64,000 nucleotides of DNA from Rhodothermales bacterium (GCA_028278205.1 JANQES010000098.1:1-64000); one strand, 5' to 3'; shown: positions 18,403 to 30,977, counted from the first letter of the stretch. Made by a program: numbers and translations. The notes: generated from the letters alone by a model not told the origin.

Positions 18403-20199
18403 ATGGAACAGACCATCACAGGCGCCGAGGACGTACGGTGGGATCTCACCGATCTCTATGCGGACGTCGAAACCCTCGATGCAGACCTGACCCGCGCCGA
18501 CGAAGAGGCGGCGGCGTTTGCCGAACAGTATCGCGGGCAAATAGCCTCGCTCGACGCCGCCGCGCTGGCCGAGGCGTTGCAGCGCTTCGAAGCCGTACAA
18601 GACCGCGTAGGCCGCGCCTTCACCTACGTCTATCTCAACTGGGCCACCGATACCAACGACCCCGAACGCGGCGCGCTGCTGCAAAAAGTGCGCGAGGCCT
18701 ATACCCAGATCAGCCAGAAGCTCATCTTCTTCAAACTCGAATGGACGCACCTCGACGACGACCACGCCGCGCGGCTCATCGACGATGAAGCCCTGGTCGG
18801 TTTTCGCCATTACCTGGAGCGGGAACGGCTGCTCAAAGATTTTCTGCTCTCCGAACCCGAAGAAAAAATCCTCGCCGAAACCGCCGTCACAGGCCGGAGC
18901 GCCTGGACGCGCTTCTTCACCGAGACCCTCGGCGCGATGCGCTTCGACCTCGACGGCGAGGAACTCACGCAGCAACTCATCCTCTCCAAACTCTACGAAA
19001 CAGACCGCGACCTGCGCCGCCGCGCCGCCTTGAGCTTCACCGACGGCCTCGAAAAAAACCAGCACCCACTCACCTTCGTCTTCAACACCCTCCTGGCCGA
19101 TAAAGCCGCGCTCGACCGCATGCGCGGCTTTCCGCACTGGATCAAAAGCCGCAACCTCTCCAACGAAGTCGCCGACGAGACCGTCGAGGCGCTCGTCGGG
19201 GCGGTCACGGCGCGCTACGATCTGGTGGCGCGGTTCTATCGCCTCAAACGCCGCCTGCTGGGCCTCGACGAACTCTTCGACTACGACCGCTACGCGCCCG
19301 TGGGCGAGGCCGACACCCACTACGCCTGGGACGACGCCCGCGACCTCGTGCTGCAATCCTACGGAGCCTTTCATCCCCAGATGGGCGAGATTGCCGGCTA
19401 TTTCTTCGACCGTCACTGGATCGATGCGCCGGTGGCGCCGGGCAAACGCGGCGGCGCTTTCAGCCACGGGGCCGTGCCCAGCGCGCATCCCTACGTGCTG
19501 ATGAACTACACCGGCAAGGTGCGCGACGTGCAGACCCTCGCCCACGAACTCGGCCACGGCGTCCATCAATACCTCGCGCGCCAGCAAGGCTTGCTCCACG
19601 CCGATACGCCCCTGACCACCGCCGAGACGGCTTCGGTCTTCGGCGAAATGCTCGTCTTTCAACGCCTGATTCAGCAGGAAGACAATCCCCAAAACAAGCT
19701 GGCGATGCTCGTCTCTAAGATCGACGACACGCTCGCGACGGTTTTCCGGCAGACCGCTATGAACCGCTTCGAGCATCGCATTCACACCGCCCGCCGCGAG
19801 CAGGGCGAACTCTCGGCAGAGCAACTCGGCGACGTCTGGATCGAGACGCAAGAAGCCATGTTCCAGGGCAGCGTCACCCTCGGCGATCATTACCGGCACT
19901 GGTGGAGTTACATCCCGCACTTCCTCCACACGCCCGGCTACGTCTACGCCTACTCGTTCGGCGAACTGCTCGTGTTGGCGCTCTATGCGCGCTATCTCGA
20001 AGAAGGCGCGGCGTTCCCCGATAAATACCTCGGCCTGCTGGCCGCCGGCGGCTCGGACTGGCCGCACGTGCTCGTGGCTCGCCTCGGCATCGACCTGACG
20101 GACCTGGGCTTCTGGCATCAGGGCCTCGGCGCTATCGAGGACTTCATCGTGCAGGCCGAAGAACTCGCCGCCGCCACGTCGAACGGGCAAGCGGGATGA
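18403..20199 (+). CDS. pepF: oligoendopeptidase F (M3 family zinc peptidase)
   Basis: A 598-residue cytoplasmic metallopeptidase, the normal length for the PepF/M3B family. The zinc site is HELGHGVHQ (His381, Glu382, His385), with the third ligand in the following ETASVFGEM segment (about 408-416). HYRHWWSYIPHF and YVYAYSFGELLVLALYARY near the C-terminus are typical family blocks. It degrades short peptides, perhaps recycling signal or processed peptides. The ATG at 18403 is followed at once by EQTITGAEDVRWDLTDLY, the usual PepF opening. It is followed by its own terminator, so it is probably a separate unit from the genes at 20331-21884. Confidence 0.95.
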   Translation: MEQTITGAEDVRWDLTDLYADVETLDADLTRADEEAAAFAEQYRGQIASLDAAALAEALQRFEAVQDRVGRAFTYVYLNWATDTNDPERGALLQKVREAYTQISQKLIFFKLEWTHLDDDHAARLIDDEALVGFRHYLERERLLKDFLLSEPEEKILAETAVTGRSAWTRFFTETLGAMRFDLDGEELTQQLILSKLYETDRDLRRRAALSFTDGLEKNQHPLTFVFNTLLADKAALDRMRGFPHWIKSRNLSNEVADETVEALVGAVTARYDLVARFYRLKRRLLGLDELFDYDRYAPVGEADTHYAWDDARDLVLQSYGAFHPQMGEIAGYFFDRHWIDAPVAPGKRGGAFSHGAVPSAHPYVLMNYTGKVRDVQTLAHELGHGVHQYLARQQGLLHADTPLTTAETASVFGEMLVFQRLIQQEDNPQNKLAMLVSKIDDTLATVFRQTAMNRFEHRIHTARREQGELSAEQLGDVWIETQEAMFQGSVTLGDHYRHWWSYIPHFLHTPGYVYAYSFGELLVLALYARYLEEGAAFPDKYLGLLAAGGSDWPHVLVARLGIDLTDLGFWHQGLGAIEDFIVQAEELAAATSNGQAG

Positions 20200-20216
20200 T
20201 GGTGAGCCGGAGCGTC

Positions 20217-20264
20217 GAAGAGCCGGGGAGCCGGAGAATCTTTTCCCCGCTCTTCCGGTTCTTT
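20217..20264 (+). terminator. intrinsic terminator after pepF
   Basis: GAAGAGCCGGGGA (20217-20229) pairs with TCCCCGCTCTTC (20244-20255) with one bulge. An outer GCCGG/CCGGTTC extension is possible, and the stem is followed by CTTTTT. This supports separating pepF from the glycosyltransferase gene, although the frame of the latter extends back over it. Confidence 0.6.
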
Positions 20265-20330
20265 TTGACGATTTTTTACATCGAATGGGAGAGGCGAAGC
20301 AAAAAGGCTCAAAGCGAACAGGGAAACGAC

Positions 20331-20969
20331 ATGCCTCGCATCTATAGCGATACGCCCCCGGTCGTCTCTGTGATTTTGCCGACCTATAACCGGGCCGAGT
20401 ACCTGGACAGGAGTATCGGGTCGGTGCTGGCACAGACCTACCGGCAGTGGGAACTCATCATCGTCGATGACGGCAGCGATGATCATACCCACGAGGTGGT
20501 GGATTCGTATCTGAAGAACTATCACACCATCAGATATATCAAACATGCCAACAGAAAGCTGGCCTTGAGCAGAAATGCCGGCATTCTAAGTGCTATTGGA
20601 GAATTCGTAACGTTTTTGGATAGCGATGATGAATACAAAAAAGATCATTTATCGCATCGCGTAGACTCTATGATGGCGCATCCGGATGTGGATCTGCTTT
20701 ACAATGGCGCGGAGATCATCGGCGATCCGTACGTGAAGGATAAAAACGATATGTCGAAGAAAATCCACGTGTTTGATGCCGTCATCGGGGCTACCTTTTT
20801 TGGGAAGCGCTCGGTCTTCATCGATCTCAAAGGATTCAGAAATATTGCTTATAGCGCAGAATCCGATTTGTATGAGCGGGCTATCGAAAAATACAACGTC
20901 AAAAAAATCGACCATCCGAGTTATATCTATTATCGAAATATTCCTGACAGCATTACGAACACCGTATGA
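20331..20969 (+). CDS. family 2 glycosyltransferase, short
   Basis: A 213-residue GT-A fold enzyme: VSVILPTYNRAEYLDRSIGS (about 12-31), IIVDDGSDD (about 42-50) and the metal-binding FLDSDDE (about 87-93). GT2 enzymes transfer a sugar from a nucleotide donor; the acceptor is unknown. It lacks the longer C-terminal part of most GT2 proteins, so it is small for the family. The frame opens at 20196, but the ATG at 20331 places the GT domain at the N-terminus, and the upstream part crosses a terminator. The later half is more AT-rich than neighbouring genes, suggesting different ancestry. The stop overlaps the start of the next gene (ATGA). Confidence 0.85.
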   Translation: MPRIYSDTPPVVSVILPTYNRAEYLDRSIGSVLAQTYRQWELIIVDDGSDDHTHEVVDSYLKNYHTIRYIKHANRKLALSRNAGILSAIGEFVTFLDSDDEYKKDHLSHRVDSMMAHPDVDLLYNGAEIIGDPYVKDKNDMSKKIHVFDAVIGATFFGKRSVFIDLKGFRNIAYSAESDLYERAIEKYNVKKIDHPSYIYYRNIPDSITNTV

Positions 20970-21307
20970 CCATGAAACCGTTGGACGCGGCGCTCCGATA
21001 CATGGGGATCTTTTTCTCCGGAAGCGATCTTGAAGCATTGCGTCCGTTGTTCGCGGACGATCTGATTTTCGAAGGACCGTTCTACACCTTCGATTCGGCA
21101 GAGGCGTATCTGGATTCGTTGCGGGACGATCCGCCGGAAGGCATGACGTATGACATCCTCGCCTCCTTCGAAAGCGCCTCGTCTGCCTGTTTGATCTATC
21201 AGTTTTCGAAACCGGGCGTGCAAACGCCTATGGCGCAATTGTTTGAAATGGAAGGGGGCGTCATTCGTAAAATCACGCTTATCTTTGACACAGGCGTGTT
21301 CTCATAA
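20966..21307 (+). CDS. SnoaL/NTF2-like small protein
   Basis: A 113-residue protein with the size and pattern of an NTF2-like cone: an N-terminal helix pair (LDAALRYMGIFFSGSDLEALRPLFADD), a beta strand IFEGPFYTFDSAEAYLDSL, and C-terminal strands ending GGVIRKITLIFDTG. NTF2-like proteins are small enzymes or ligand carriers; which one cannot be read here. The ATG at 20966 overlaps the glycosyltransferase stop; a second ATG at 20972 is possible. A methyltransferase follows 13 bases later, so the three genes form an operon possibly devoted to a glycosylated or methylated metabolite. Confidence 0.75.
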   Translation: MTMKPLDAALRYMGIFFSGSDLEALRPLFADDLIFEGPFYTFDSAEAYLDSLRDDPPEGMTYDILASFESASSACLIYQFSKPGVQTPMAQLFEMEGGVIRKITLIFDTGVFS

Positions 21308-21320
21308 AGACCGCAAGACA

Positions 21321-21884
21321 ATGGGTTTTTACGACAGCGAAGACAACATCGAGATGTACCTGTCGATAGCCGAAGGCTATGACGGCGCCGAACTGATCGC
21401 CGTTCTGGAACGCTATTTACCCGAAGGCGCGAGCGTGCTCGAACTGGGCATGGGGCCGGGCAAAGACCTCGATCTGCTGCGCGCCTCCTACGCCGTCACC
21501 GGCTCCGACACCTCTCAACGCTTCCTCGATCGCTACCGAAAACAACACCCCGACGCCGACTTGCTGCTCCTCGACGCGACGCTTATGGACACCGAGCGGA
21601 CGTTCGATTGCATCTACTCAAACAAGGTGTTGCACCACCTGACCAGGGCTGAGCTAGAAACCTCATTCGCGCGACAGCGAGGCGTGTTGAACGATGCCGG
21701 CTTGCTGATGCATTCGTTCTGGTACGGCACCGGCGAGGAAGAAATGCACGGCCTCCGCTTCGTCTACTATACCGAGGAGACGTTGCGTGAGGTCATCGGC
21801 GCGGGGTTCGAAATTCTGGCGCTGGAACGTTATCAAGAGATGGATGAGGGTGACTCGCTTTATGTCTTGTTGCGGAAGGTTTGA
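21321..21884 (+). CDS. SAM-dependent methyltransferase, class I
   Basis: A 187-residue Rossmann methyltransferase. Motif I is VLELGMGPGKDLDLL (about 39-53), the acidic end of strand 2 is VTGSDTS, and FDCIYSNKVLHHL (about 95-107) is motif IV. The acceptor is unknown. The frame opens earlier at 21243, overlapping the NTF2-like gene, but the ATG at 21321 gives the standard N-terminus GFYDSEDNIEMY. It is the last gene of a three-gene plus-strand operon and converges with the kinase gene ending at 21985; no clear terminator is seen in the 100-base gap. Confidence 0.85.
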   Translation: MGFYDSEDNIEMYLSIAEGYDGAELIAVLERYLPEGASVLELGMGPGKDLDLLRASYAVTGSDTSQRFLDRYRKQHPDADLLLLDATLMDTERTFDCIYSNKVLHHLTRAELETSFARQRGVLNDAGLLMHSFWYGTGEEEMHGLRFVYYTEETLREVIGAGFEILALERYQEMDEGDSLYVLLRKV

Positions 21885-21984
21885 GATAGAAGCATCGTCT
21901 GTTCATGAAAAACATGAGTTCTCTGGCGGTGGCGGCGTCGTGGATTCAGAAACAGTTTCTCAACGCGTCATCCATCCCTGTCTC

Positions 21985-24804
<2,820 letters not shown>

Positions 24805-24830
24805 TTTGTCTCCGAACGGGCTCAACGTCG

Positions 24831-24850
24831 ATTTTGGATTAATCCAAAAT
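24831..24850. repeat. perfect 20-bp palindrome ATTTTGGATTAATCCAAAAT
   Basis: Each half is the ATTTTGGATT word that bounds the composite elements at 33905-34046 and 36688-36848. It occupies the gap between sigma and kinase genes, exactly where the paralogous locus has a full-length composite element. Confidence 0.95.
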
Positions 24851-24858
24851 CTGCCAAC

Positions 24859-25425
24859 TTACCGGCTCAGCTCGACGCGGAGCCAGGCCTTGGCGGTTTG
24901 CCAGTCGCGCTTGATGGTGGCCGGCGAGACGCCGAGGACTTCGGCGGCTTCCTTAACGCTCAGGCCGCCGAAATAGCGGCATTCGACCACCCGGCACAGC
25001 CGCTCGTCCATCTTCTCAAGCCGGCTCAGGGCCTGGTCGAGCGCGACGAGTTCGTCGATGCGTTCGTCGGAGAGTACCACGACGTCATCGAGGGCCAGGT
25101 TGGGGCGGCCCCCGCCGCGTTTGGCGGTGTTGCGCCGGCGGGCATACCAGATCAACACCCGCCGCATCACCCGCGAGGCGATGGCAAAGAAATGCGCCCG
25201 GTTCTGCCACGGCAACTGGTCTTGCCCGACCAGGTTGAGGTAGGCTTCATGGACGAGGGCCGTCGTGCGAAGCGTATGATCGGCCCGTTCGCGTTTCAAG
25301 TGATGGTGCGCCAGCCGCCGGAGTTCGTTGTAGACCAACGGCATCAACCGGTCCATGGCCTTCTCGTCGCCGCCCTGCCACTGTTGCAGCAACTGCGTGA
25401 CTTCGCGCTGGTGCTGGGTAATCAT
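24859..25425 (-). CDS. ECF-type sigma factor (TIGR02999-like), kinase partner
   Basis: A 188-residue sigma factor. Region 2 includes LMPLVYNELRRLAHHHL and TTALVHEAYLNLV; region 4 includes LVALDQALSRLEKMDERLCRVVECRYFGG and the helix-turn-helix SVKEAAEVLGVSPATIKRDW. This is the ECF-like group that lacks an anti-sigma gene and is usually found next to a Ser/Thr kinase, as here. ATG 25425 is chosen over the open frame to 25527 because family members begin this way. The region 25430-25650 is a divergent promoter region shared with the T9SS protein gene. Confidence 0.92.
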   Translation of the reverse strand: MITQHQREVTQLLQQWQGGDEKAMDRLMPLVYNELRRLAHHHLKRERADHTLRTTALVHEAYLNLVGQDQLPWQNRAHFFAIASRVMRRVLIWYARRRNTAKRGGGRPNLALDDVVVLSDERIDELVALDQALSRLEKMDERLCRVVECRYFGGLSVKEAAEVLGVSPATIKRDWQTAKAWLRVELSR

Positions 25426-25653
25426 AATGACTGCAAAACGCTCTATTTTGCAAGGTTTACGCGCAAAACATAGCGTGTGCTTTGGAGATTTGCAACACCG
25501 TTTCTCGGATGTTTTCAGCCGGGCCACTCAGAAAAAAATCATCACCGCATGAGCCCGCTTCTCCAAGAATTACACATGTTCCTCTAGAGACCGGCTCGTG
25601 GTGGTGATGCAGGGCGTCTCAGCCACTTTCCTTTCATCGGACCCACTGAAATC

Positions 25654-27441
25654 ATGAACGCGAAGTTTACCACACGGATAGCAAACACGGTACTGCTGAC
25701 GGGCCTCGTCGCGCTGATAAGTGCGGCCCCGGCGCTGGCGCAATCCCCTACCCCTATTGTCATTACCGAGCAGAACGAGCGGTCCCTGATCGGCACCCAG
25801 CAGGTGATCGAAAGCTTCCTGTCGAATCAGACGGGGTTCGGGCAGCCGCAAAACGCGGCGGCGCAAGCGCTGGCCGCGCAGAGCGGGGCCAACCAGATCT
25901 GGGATCTGTCGGGGCTCGGGTTTGATGCGCCGATTTCGTTCATCAACACGTTTTTTGAGTTCGACCCGAACAATCCGGCAGATCCGGGCGCGAGTGTTCC
26001 AGCGTATCAGGGCGCGAACTGCGTCGGCCTGGCGACCATGGACCAAAACCCCAACCTGCCGGGCGATAACTGGGCGTATTTCTTCATCGGCAACAACAGG
26101 CTGGAGCAACACGGCAACCTGACGGAAATAGGCGCGACGACCCTCCGCATCGAACAGGTGCCGCCCGCGCTAGCCCGCGACTTTCCCGTCGAGTTCAATA
26201 AGACCTGGGGCAACACCTTCCAGCGGACCATCGTCGGCGGGCCGGGGGGGATGGTTGCTGTAACGGAGGATTACACCGTTGATGGATGGGGTACGCTGAT
26301 CCTGCCCGGCGGCATTCAGGAACCGGCCCTGCGTATCTTTATGAACTCACAAGTGGCTGGTTTGCCGGTAGAGCCGTCGATCCAGTTTGTCACCTTGTCG
26401 GGTAACTCTGCCGGGCTGGGCTTCGACCTCGCGTTCCAGACCTGGGCGTCCGTGTCGTATGACCTCCTGACGGTCACCGGTCCCAACCCGTGCGGCGACG
26501 ATCCGGGGAACGGTGAAGACGGCGGTATCCTCTTTGTTGTTGACGACGCGGGCAACCTCAACGACGGCGATACGAAGGCGCGTGATTTGATGACCTCGAT
26601 GGATCTCGACGTGATGGTCGTCAGCGACGACGCCGTCACCACGGAAGATGCCGACGGCAAAGATCTCGTCGTCATCTCTGGCACCGCCGACCCCTCGGTG
26701 ACGGCGGCAGACTGGTCTGCCACCGCCGTGCCGGTGCTGACCTGGGAAGTCAAGTTTTTCGACCCCTTACAGTTGACCGGGAGCGTGCAAGACACCGACT
26801 ACGGGCTCACCAACGCGGCGAGCGCACTCATCCTCACCGATGCAAGCCATCCCATTGCCAACGGCGCGTCCGGCACGTTTACGGTGGCGAACAGCGACTT
26901 CCAGATGAACTTCGGCGTGCCCACCAACGCCGCGAGCATCGTGGCAACCTCGGAGAGCGGCAGCGCCACGATCTTCACCTATGATACCGGCGACATGCTT
27001 GAAGACGGCAGCAACGCGCCGGCCCGGCGGGTGGCGCTTTACATGGACGAAAACGGGCCGCGCAATGCCACGGACGACGGCGTCATCCTGTTCGAAAACG
27101 CCATCCTCTGGGCGCTCGGACGCGAAGCCGAGATCGCCAACACCGTCGCCGTCGAATCGCGCGACGGCGCCGTGCCCGACGCCTTCGTCCTCGACCAGAA
27201 CTATCCCAATCCCTTCAACCCGAACACCGTAATTCCCTTCAGCGTTGCCGAGTTGGGGCCGGTCTCAATCGTCGTTTACAACGTGCTGGGGCAGGAGGTG
27301 GCCGTGCTGGTCGATGAGTCGCTGGCGGCAGGCAACTACACCGCCGACTTCCGCGCGAACGGTCTGCCCAGCGGCGTCTATCTCTACCGGCTGAAGGCCG
27401 GTTCGACGGTCGTCACGCGGAAGATGTTGTTGATGAAATAA
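25654..27441 (+). CDS. secreted protein with T9SS type A sorting domain
   Basis: A 595-residue exported protein. The signal peptide ends near ALAQ (residue 30). The N-terminal half (about 30-290) is beta-rich and unrecognised. A middle domain (about 290-500, ILFVVDDAGNLNDGD and DLVVISGTADPSV) resembles a receiver-like or ThuA-like extracellular fold. The C-terminal about 85 residues are a T9SS sorting domain (LDQNYPNPFNPNT, YNVLGQEVAVLVD, LPSGVYLYRLKAG, ending TRKMLLMK), which directs export across the outer membrane and is cleaved. Ligand and role are unknown. It is divergent from the sigma gene at 24859-25425 and could be one of its targets, which is inference. Confidence 0.85.
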   Translation: MNAKFTTRIANTVLLTGLVALISAAPALAQSPTPIVITEQNERSLIGTQQVIESFLSNQTGFGQPQNAAAQALAAQSGANQIWDLSGLGFDAPISFINTFFEFDPNNPADPGASVPAYQGANCVGLATMDQNPNLPGDNWAYFFIGNNRLEQHGNLTEIGATTLRIEQVPPALARDFPVEFNKTWGNTFQRTIVGGPGGMVAVTEDYTVDGWGTLILPGGIQEPALRIFMNSQVAGLPVEPSIQFVTLSGNSAGLGFDLAFQTWASVSYDLLTVTGPNPCGDDPGNGEDGGILFVVDDAGNLNDGDTKARDLMTSMDLDVMVVSDDAVTTEDADGKDLVVISGTADPSVTAADWSATAVPVLTWEVKFFDPLQLTGSVQDTDYGLTNAASALILTDASHPIANGASGTFTVANSDFQMNFGVPTNAASIVATSESGSATIFTYDTGDMLEDGSNAPARRVALYMDENGPRNATDDGVILFENAILWALGREAEIANTVAVESRDGAVPDAFVLDQNYPNPFNPNTVIPFSVAELGPVSIVVYNVLGQEVAVLVDESLAAGNYTADFRANGLPSGVYLYRLKAGSTVVTRKMLLMK

Positions 27442-27463
27442 CCTCCAATACCCGTTCTTTCTC

Positions 27464-27504
27464 AAAAAAGCGGATGCGCTGGATTCCGGCGCATCCGCTT
27501 TTTT
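27464..27504 (+). terminator. strong intrinsic terminator
   Basis: A perfect 16-bp stem: 27464-27479 (six A then GCGGATGCGC) pairs with 27489-27504 (GCGCATCCGC then six T), with a 9-base loop. It ends transcription from 25654-27441. Confidence 0.95.
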
Positions 27505-28099
27505 ACGGGCAATAGAGCCCCGGCTGTATCAAACAGGTTTTGTTAAGAAATCGCCAGGTTTCATCATTCTATATCCCTTTTTTCAACTGGCAACAGCAGG
27601 AAAGGCCCTGTTCGCGATGCTGCATCGGCGGGTAATTGTTAAGAAATTGTTAAATTAATTGACTCCTAACAAGGGTTAGGGCCCGTTAGCCGCTCGTTAA
27701 CTATATTCGAATTGTCTGAGGAGGGTGTATTGATACTTGCGTTCTATCAAAAAATCGAGGACGCCAGGCTATTCCCTCACAGCTGTACTGGCCTGTCGCC
27801 TCGGGCAGTATACCACTGCATAGTTCCGCAGCCACGCTGCTATTTGTATCGCCCTTCCCATCTGCCCCCATCCCCCCAAACCGTTCCCTCTGCCGCAGGG
27901 CCCTGCGCTCTGTGATCCGTACAGGTATGGCGGTGCGGTGCGCTCTTGCCGTCTGCGAGCCGCGCACCGCACCGCCGTGTTGCCCGGAGAAAACGGTTTG
28001 CCCTCCCTCCGGAGCGCCTGAAGCCCTGTTCTCTTCCACTCTTGCCTGACCCGACCCCCAGCGCGTTCCTCGTACTCATCCTTTACCAGGAGGTGTCCT
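27505..28099 (+). promoter_or_regulatory. long leader region upstream of the 949-residue secreted protein
   Basis: No gene is seen in these 595 bases. 27600-27710 is AT-rich with recurring GTTAA/TTAAC words. Further down, GGCGGTGCGGTGCGC (27929-27943) pairs perfectly with 27962-27976 across an 18-base loop, giving a 15-bp hairpin about 125 bases before the start codon. An AGGAGG stands at about 28087-28092, 7 bases before the ATG. The hairpin lacks a T-tract, so it is unlikely to be a terminator; mRNA stabilisation or a binding site is possible. Confidence 0.5.
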
Positions 28100-30949
28100 A
28101 TGTCTCCCTACCCCTGTAGCAGCCGAACGGGCCTGCTCCGTCGGCTCTCTGTGCTGCTGATGCTCGTGCTGGCAGCTACCCTCTCGATCCGGCCTTCCGT
28201 GGCCGAAACCGCCGACCCGGATCCCGATGAGCGCTATGCTGCGCTCATGAAGATCCTCGCGGCCTCCTTCCTCGAAACCCAGAAACTCAACGCCGATGTC
28301 CCCGCTGCCGGCGGCGAGCTCGGCACCTCCGTCTCCATCGACGGCGACTTCGCCCTCGTCGGTGCGCCCTATAACTCCTCGACCCCCGGAAGCGCCTACA
28401 TCTTTCGCTACAACGGCGCCACTTGGAACCAGATCCGCACGCTGACGCCTACCGCCGGCACCGTCACCACCAACGACGGGTTCGGCTTCTCGGTAGCGCT
28501 GGATGGTAGCCGCGCCGTCATCGGTGCGCCGCGCAACAGCACCGGCGGCCTGGAGACCGGGGCGATCTACATTTTCGAGGACACGGATGCGGCCCCTTTG
28601 GACTGGGCCGGCACGATCACCGAGGACATCATCACCGCCCCGACGCCTGTGATACTCTCCCTCTTCGGCCTGGCGGTGTCGCTTAGCGGCACCACCGCGG
28701 TCGTCGGGGCCCAGGCGGAACTCCCGCAAGGCCGGGCCTACATCATCGACATCACCGTGCCGTCAGCGCCCGTAACTACGACGCTCGTGACTCCCGGCAC
28801 GGTCACCTCCGCCGGCGGCTTCGGGCGCGCCGTGTCGATTGACGGCAACACGGTGGCCATCAGCGCATCCAACGACACGCAGACGCCTGCCTCAAACGGG
28901 GCCGTCTACATCTGGGAAGGCCCCGCCTGGACGCAGACGACCACGCTCCTGCCCGTAACCCTGCCGCTGAGCGCCGGCGACCAGTATGGCTCCTCGATTT
29001 CGGTCGACGGCGGCGGCACGCGCATTCTCGTCGGCGCTACTCAGTCCGGCATTGGTCCAGGCAAGGCCTATGTCTTCGACAGGCCCGGCACCGGCTGGGC
29101 CGATATTGTAAGCGAAACAGACGCCATGATCGCCCCGGGGGGCTCCGGTAGCCGGTTTGGCGCCTCGGTGGCGCTCAGCGGCTCGGTGGCGCTCATCGGT
29201 GCGCCGTACGACGAGACGGCCCCGGGGGCCGATGAGGGCGCAGCCTACGTCTTCGAGTTCGACGGCGTCTCGTCGTGGTTACCGGAGGCGACTACGCCGA
29301 GGCTGACGGCCAGCGACATGGACACCGAGGATTTCTTCGGCGCGGCGGTCTCGCTCGACGGGGGCCGGGCGCTCATCGGCGCGCCGCAGAACAACGACGG
29401 TGCCCCCGGGGCCGGCTCGGCCTATGTCTTCGACGTGCCGGCTTTGCCGATCCTCACAGTCGATAACAACTCCATAGTGATCAATGAAGGACCCACAGCG
29501 GCGGTGAACACCGGTACGGTCTACGCCGCCCACGGCGACCTGCTGAGCATGATCGTGGTGATAGGCGGGGGTGGGGTGGTCGTCGAGGGCGACACAGCGT
29601 GGACGTGGACCAGCCCCGCACCGCTCGACGGCCCGGATGACACCCAGTTAGCGGGGGTGGTGGCCGACGCGACGGTGGGCAACACCCTGGCCACGTTCGA
29701 CCTCACCGTCAACAACGTCGCCCCGGTGCTATCGGGGCTGACAAATCAAGCAGCCACAGCCGGCACTTCGACCGTGTTCACGCTCGGATCGTTCACCGAT
29801 CCCGGCCCGGATAGTCCCTGGCAGATCACCGTCGACTGGGACGATTCGTCGCCGGACGAGGTCTTCACCGAAGCCGCTGCCGGGCCCATAACCAGTCAGG
29901 CCCACACCTACGCGGCGGCGGGCGTCTACACCGTGACCGTGACCGTCGACGAAGACGACGACATCGCCTCGGACAGCCAACAGTTCGACGTAACCGTCAC
30001 CAGCTCGGAAACTACCCTGGCCTCTGCCAAAGACGCGATCCTGCGGCCCGGGGCCAAACAGCGCAACGAAGGCGCCAACCCCCTGCTCCACCTCGGCGAA
30101 AACCGACGCCTCGTCGCCGGCTTCGACCTCTCCGGCGTCGGCGACGTCTCGACCGTCACCTCGGCCACGCTCATCCTGACTATCAACGACGAAAACGACC
30201 CCGGCAACTGGGGTTCCAGCGGACGCACCATCGATGCCCACCGCCTGCTCGAAGCCTGGCAAGAGGGAGACGGCAAGGGCATGGGCCTGCCCAACTCCGA
30301 GAAGACCCGCGGCAGCGGATCGGGCGTGACCTGGAAGTGCGGCATCGACACGGCCATCGAAAACCAGAAGGCCGACTGTGTCAATCCGGCCTGGAACGGC
30401 GGCAACTTCGCCTCGACAGCCAGCGACCAGTTCTTGATGACCAACGGGGCCACGGGCGAGGCTACCTGGGACGTGACGGCGGACGTGCAGGCCGGCGCCG
30501 ACAGTTGGCTGCTCAAGAAGACTTCGGGCAGCGGCAACGCGCGGTTCTACGCGAAAGAGCACCCGGACGTGGGCGGTACTCCGGACCTGGCGCCTCGGTT
30601 GGTGCTGGACTTTGGCGGCGGCGGGGCGCGGCTTGCCGCCGGTGGGGTTGCGCCGGTGCTGGAGACGCTGGCCGATGAGGCGCCTTCGGGCTACACCCTG
30701 GCGGCGAACTATCCCAACCCGTTCAACCCGGAGACGACGATTCGCTTCACGGTGCCGTCGGCGAGCTATGTGCGGTTGGTGGTCTACGACGTGCTGGGCC
30801 GTCAGGTGCGTGTGCTGGTCGATGGTATGCGTGAGGCGGGCACGCACGCGGTGCGTTTCGAGGCTGGTTCTTTGCCAAGCGGGACGTATCTCTACCGTTT
30901 AGAGACGCCTGGGGGCCACCTCGTGCAGGCGATGCAGGTAGTCAAGTAG
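28100..30949 (+). CDS. secreted FG-GAP/PKD/DNRLRE protein with T9SS sorting domain
   Basis: A 949-residue exported protein with a perfect AGGAGG before its ATG. The signal peptide ends near residue 35 (RPSVAET). Residues about 65-450 form an FG-GAP-like beta propeller with repeated blades such as GSYIFRY-type strands, AVSIDGNTVAISA, SISVDGGGTRILVGA and VALSGSVALIGAPYDET. A PKD-type domain lies near 545-640 (ITVDWDDSSPDEV, HTYAAAGVYTVTVTV), then a DNRLRE domain at about 640-840 (ASAKDAILRPGAKQRNEG, ATLILTI, ATWDVTADVQAG). The T9SS tail NYPNPFNPETTIRFTV follows, ending at 949. It is probably a surface-attached adhesion or matrix protein. A paralogous propeller is found in 50921-53308. Confidence 0.88.
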   Translation: MSPYPCSSRTGLLRRLSVLLMLVLAATLSIRPSVAETADPDPDERYAALMKILAASFLETQKLNADVPAAGGELGTSVSIDGDFALVGAPYNSSTPGSAYIFRYNGATWNQIRTLTPTAGTVTTNDGFGFSVALDGSRAVIGAPRNSTGGLETGAIYIFEDTDAAPLDWAGTITEDIITAPTPVILSLFGLAVSLSGTTAVVGAQAELPQGRAYIIDITVPSAPVTTTLVTPGTVTSAGGFGRAVSIDGNTVAISASNDTQTPASNGAVYIWEGPAWTQTTTLLPVTLPLSAGDQYGSSISVDGGGTRILVGATQSGIGPGKAYVFDRPGTGWADIVSETDAMIAPGGSGSRFGASVALSGSVALIGAPYDETAPGADEGAAYVFEFDGVSSWLPEATTPRLTASDMDTEDFFGAAVSLDGGRALIGAPQNNDGAPGAGSAYVFDVPALPILTVDNNSIVINEGPTAAVNTGTVYAAHGDLLSMIVVIGGGGVVVEGDTAWTWTSPAPLDGPDDTQLAGVVADATVGNTLATFDLTVNNVAPVLSGLTNQAATAGTSTVFTLGSFTDPGPDSPWQITVDWDDSSPDEVFTEAAAGPITSQAHTYAAAGVYTVTVTVDEDDDIASDSQQFDVTVTSSETTLASAKDAILRPGAKQRNEGANPLLHLGENRRLVAGFDLSGVGDVSTVTSATLILTINDENDPGNWGSSGRTIDAHRLLEAWQEGDGKGMGLPNSEKTRGSGSGVTWKCGIDTAIENQKADCVNPAWNGGNFASTASDQFLMTNGATGEATWDVTADVQAGADSWLLKKTSGSGNARFYAKEHPDVGGTPDLAPRLVLDFGGGGARLAAGGVAPVLETLADEAPSGYTLAANYPNPFNPETTIRFTVPSASYVRLVVYDVLGRQVRVLVDGMREAGTHAVRFEAGSLPSGTYLYRLETPGGHLVQAMQVVK

Positions 30950-30977
30950 GACGGCGGCGCCCGGGAGCATCGTTCAT

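Noticed and set aside
18379..20433. 684-codon minus-strand open frame
   Set aside because: Antisense to pepF, which has the full zinc-peptidase pattern.
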